Source: Fusobacteriaceae bacterium (GTDB lineage: Bacteria > Fusobacteriota > Fusobacteriia > Fusobacteriales > Fusobacteriaceae). From it: a DNA stretch of 8,000 bases. Location: contig JAFGUR010000304.1 in NCBI GenBank assembly GCA_016938425.1, forward strand, positions 1 through 8,000, written 5' to 3'. The number at the start of each line of letters is the position of its first letter. Position 1 is the stretch's first letter. This document shows, piece by piece, positions 6,363 through 8,000 of the stretch. The translations under genes were made by a program, and so were the position numbers. The notes under the pieces are model-generated. The model was given only the letters and a program-made list of their open reading frames with translations, ran no database searches and was not told where the DNA came from.

Positions 6363-7004
6363 ATGAAAATTAATGACTATATAAAACAATTTTATTTAGA
6401 TAAAGTTTTCCCTAGTAATATTGTACCTTTCTTACAACTAAAATCCTACATAAAAGGGGAAATTATTTTAGAAGCAAAGAGTATTCCAAAGGCAGTTTAC
6501 TTTATTGTAAAAGGTGAAGTTGAAATAAGAAATTTTTTATCTAGTGGGCGATATATGTTTATAAATAATTTATCTCCTCTTGAGATTTTTGGAGATGTTG
6601 AATTTTTAAGTGGAGATTCTATTTTGTTTGATGTTATCGCAAATACAGATACAGAAGTAATTATTCTTCCATTTAATGTAATAAAAAAACATTTAGAAGA
6701 AAATCCATACTTTTGGAAGTTAATGGCAAAAGAAGGAAATAGTAAGCTTTTAAGAACAAATAAGTCAGTTATATTAAAAAATAGTTATGATTTAAAAATT
6801 ATTTTTGCAAGTTATCTAGTAAAAAATACCTATTACGTTGAATTTAAAACTCTTTCTGATTTGGCAGAGCATTTAAATGTAAGTTATAGGAATTTGACAC
6901 GAATAATAAAAGAATTTAAAGAAAATGGATATATTGAGAAAAATAAAAATAGTATTAATGTTATTAGAAAAGACATTATTTTAGAAATGACTTTGTATAT
7001 TTAA
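6363..7004 (+). CDS. Crp/Fnr-family transcriptional regulator, YeiL-like
   Basis: This 213-residue protein has the Crp/Fnr layout. A cyclic-nucleotide-binding-type beta-barrel covers roughly residues 20-115 (AVYFIVKGEVEIRNF, then IFGDVEFLSG), followed by a dimerisation helix and a C-terminal winged helix. The helix-turn-helix is at about 163-185, with recognition helix SYRNLTRIIKEF. It has no cysteine, so it cannot carry an FNR-type iron-sulfur cluster. The Arg-Ser pair that contacts cAMP in CRP is replaced (SILFD at 86-90), so cAMP binding is unlikely. The NVSYRN turn resembles E. coli YeiL, a Crp-type regulator located beside nucleoside genes, which fits the divergent deo operon here. I prefer the ATG at 6363, preceded by TGAGG 6 nt upstream. 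The ATG at 6351 would add four residues (MRFF) but abuts the palindrome and has no ribosome binding site. Control of the deo operon is inferred. Confidence 0.85.
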   Translation: MKINDYIKQFYLDKVFPSNIVPFLQLKSYIKGEIILEAKSIPKAVYFIVKGEVEIRNFLSSGRYMFINNLSPLEIFGDVEFLSGDSILFDVIANTDTEVIILPFNVIKKHLEENPYFWKLMAKEGNSKLLRTNKSVILKNSYDLKIIFASYLVKNTYYVEFKTLSDLAEHLNVSYRNLTRIIKEFKENGYIEKNKNSINVIRKDIILEMTLYI

Positions 7005-7073
7005 AAAAGGAAATTTATTTTTTTTTGGTATATTTATCTTGGATAATAATTTTTTGATATATAAGGGGGACTC

Positions 7074-7442
7074 ATGCAGAAGATTCATGTACGTTTAGAT
7101 GCTAGTATTAGTTCAGAGCTTTTACTTTCTAATATAGAAAAACTTTTACTTGAAAAAATATATTTTTCAGAAACTCCTAAAATTGACATTTCTATATTAG
7201 AAATTTCAGAAAGTGAAATTGGAATAAAAATATTTATAGATATTTGTGATTTCAAGAATAAAGAATGTGATATGGAAGTGGAATTTATAAGAGATTTATT
7301 TAAAGTTATTAAGAATACTTTTAATATTTCACCTGAAAATATTGCTTCTGTTATACACAAAGTAGGTTCAGAACACTATGTCACAGAAAATGACCACATT
7401 ATTTTAGAAGATATTTTTAGAAAAGATAGTTTTAATATTTAA
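7074..7442 (+). CDS. Uncharacterised 122-aa cytoplasmic protein
   Basis: I do not recognise this protein with confidence. It has 122 residues, is rich in Ile, Glu, Asp and Lys, and has no signal peptide or membrane segment. Its predicted alternation is a strand (KIHVRLDA, 3-10), a helix (ELLLSNIEKLLLEKIYF, 15-31), two strands (KIDISILEI and IGIKIFIDI, about 36-58), a helix (EVEFIRDLFKVIKNTF, about 68-83), then NISPENIASVIHKVG. This alpha/beta pattern vaguely recalls the C-terminal domain of MscS channels, but no channel segment is attached, so I treat that only as a lead. AAGGGGG at 7063-7069 supports the ATG. It begins 69 nt after the regulator and ends 17 nt before the ArsC-family gene, so it is probably cotranscribed with the latter. 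The antisense open frame inside it is a shadow. Confidence 0.7.
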   Translation: MQKIHVRLDASISSELLLSNIEKLLLEKIYFSETPKIDISILEISESEIGIKIFIDICDFKNKECDMEVEFIRDLFKVIKNTFNISPENIASVIHKVGSEHYVTENDHIILEDIFRKDSFNI

Positions 7443-7459
7443 AAGGAGACGAATATATT

Positions 7460-7807
7460 ATGTATAAAGTTTATGAATACCCAAAATGTACAACTTGTAA
7501 AAAAGCTTTAAAATTTTTAAAAGACAATAACATTGAGTTTACGGATATAAACTTAGTTGAGAAAACGCCTACTCAAAAGGAACTTTCCTCTATCTATAAA
7601 AAAAGTGGATTGCCTATAAAAAAATTATTAAATACTTCTGGTAAAAAATATAAAGAACTTAATTTGAAAGATAAAATAAACGAAATGACTGAAGAAGAAA
7701 TTTTAAAGCTTCTCTCTTCTGACGGAATGTTAATTAAAAGACCTATTATTACTGATGGTAAAAAAGTTTTGATTGGGTTTAAAGAGGACGAATGGAATAG
7801 TTTATAA
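7460..7807 (+). CDS. ArsC/Spx-family protein (YusI/YffB-like)
   Basis: This 115-residue thioredoxin-fold protein belongs to the arsenate reductase-related ArsC/Spx family. The N-terminus MYKVYEYPKCTTCKKA carries a CxxC pair (C10 and C13). It is followed by the family hallmark LLNTSGKKYKELNLKDK (56-72), the EEILKLLSSDG helix (79-89), the LIKRPII segment with R94 and a cis-type proline P95, and the terminal GFKEDEW. Length is typical (112-118). Members include true arsenate reductases, the RNA-polymerase-binding regulator Spx and uncharacterised proteins such as YusI and YffB. The CTTC motif and the tail suggest the YusI/YffB group, whose function is poorly defined; no arsenic genes are nearby. 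AGGAG at 7444-7448 lies a little far (11 nt) from the ATG but is the only candidate. It is probably cotranscribed with the 122-aa gene and is followed by hairpins. Confidence 0.9.
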   Translation: MYKVYEYPKCTTCKKALKFLKDNNIEFTDINLVEKTPTQKELSSIYKKSGLPIKKLLNTSGKKYKELNLKDKINEMTEEEILKLLSSDGMLIKRPIITDGKKVLIGFKEDEWNSL

Positions 7808-7839
7808 AAAAATTATTTAATTTATAAAATAATTTTTTT
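7806..7839. terminator. A/T-only hairpin directly after the ArsC-family gene
   Basis: A perfect 13-bp stem made only of A-T pairs joins 7806-7818 to 7827-7839, with an 8-nt loop (AATTTATA). It begins inside the stop codon and has seven T at its right end and seven A at its left. The lack of G-C pairs makes it a weak terminator, but the perfect pairing and position suggest a role in RNA ending or stability. Confidence 0.45.
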
Positions 7840-7846
7840 ATTACAT

Positions 7847-7882
7847 AAACAGGTGTATAAAATAATTTAAACACCTGTTTTT
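7847..7882 (+). terminator. Intrinsic terminator
   Basis: A 10-bp stem, AAACAGGTGT (7847-7856) with ACACCTGTTT (7871-7880), is extended by an inner 4-bp TAAA/TTTA pairing past one mismatch, closing a small loop. The T-run at 7878-7882 follows. This is a better terminator than the A/T hairpin 8 nt upstream and probably ends the 122-aa/ArsC-family transcript. Confidence 0.75.
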
Positions 7883-7941
7883 AATTTTACTAAAATAATT
7901 AATCCTATAAAAACATACCCTATTTTCAATACTGAATTATT

Positions 7942-7998
7942 CTAACTTAATATATCTATATCCTTATAATTTTGAATTTCAATTTTTAAAGATTTATT
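7942..7998 (-). CDS. Possible C-terminal tail of a minus-strand gene
   Basis: On the minus strand one frame is open from the right window edge to a TAG at 7944-7942, giving NKSLKIEIQNYKDIDILS. The other two minus frames hit stops within about 15 nt of the edge. The tail is hydrophilic and protein-like, and the position, convergent to the ArsC-family gene with hairpins between, fits a gene end. Only 18 codons are visible, so chance is a real possibility and no function can be given. The 7883-7941 stretch between the terminator and this stop shows nothing recognisable. Confidence 0.3.
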   Translation of the reverse strand, partial: NKSLKIEIQNYKDIDILS

Positions 7999-8000
7999 TG

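Noticed and set aside
7005..7073. Promoter for the 122-aa gene in the 69-nt gap after the regulator
   Set aside because: Several AT-rich -10-like strings (around 7042-7047 and 7058-7063) occur but none has a -35 at proper spacing, so I cannot choose one over background.
7085..7360. 91-codon minus-strand open frame opposite the 122-aa gene
   Set aside because: The plus-strand frame has a good ribosome binding site and lies in a co-directional gene run; the reverse translation is Ser/Ile-rich and shadow-like.
1..8000. CRISPR arrays, tRNA or rRNA genes, riboswitches, transposase or attachment-site repeats
   Set aside because: No regularly spaced direct repeats, cloverleaf-like GC-rich stretches, aptamer-like leaders or transposase motifs are visible; intergenic space is short throughout.

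Overview
The window is a low-GC bacterial chromosome segment with strong AGGAGG-type ribosome binding sites and short intergenic gaps. Base composition, codon use and gene content fit a Fusobacteriota-like anaerobe (Fusobacterium, Cetobacterium or a relative) best. A low-GC clostridial host cannot be excluded from sequence alone.

Left part (1-1924, + strand): an envelope-related run. It holds the 3' end of one PspC-domain membrane protein, a complete 61-aa PspC protein, an exported GIN/DUF2807 beta-helix protein, and uppP (bacA), which recycles the undecaprenyl carrier for cell wall synthesis. Spacing is tight throughout (27, 2 and 10 nt), so this looks like one transcript. It ends at a clear hairpin terminator (1892-1924) that should also stop the convergent operon.

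Middle part (1928-6253, - strand): a complete nucleoside catabolic operon transcribed right to left as pdp/deoA, deoC, deoB, deoD, cdd. Cdd turns (deoxy)cytidine into (deoxy)uridine. Pdp and DeoD phosphorolyse pyrimidine and purine nucleosides to free base plus (deoxy)ribose-1-phosphate. DeoB isomerises the sugar to the 5-phosphate, and DeoC splits deoxyribose-5-phosphate into acetaldehyde and glyceraldehyde-3-phosphate. All five enzymes keep their catalytic residues. No nucleoside transporter, kinase or DeoR-type repressor lies in the window.

Right part (6254-8000): a divergent intergenic region separates the deo operon from a Crp/Fnr-superfamily regulator resembling E. coli YeiL. That region holds face-to-face -10 elements and a conspicuous 16-bp GC-rich palindrome, TAGGACACGTGGCCTA, a candidate operator. 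The regulator lacks FNR cysteines and the cAMP-contacting Arg-Ser pair, so its signal is unknown. Downstream lie an unrecognised 122-aa protein and an ArsC/Spx-family CxxC protein, then two tandem hairpins. A possible C-terminal tail of a minus-strand gene runs off the right edge.

Most of the window is ordinary metabolism. The least explained parts are the deo/regulator control region, the regulator's ligand, the PspC-GIN-UppP grouping and the 122-aa protein.
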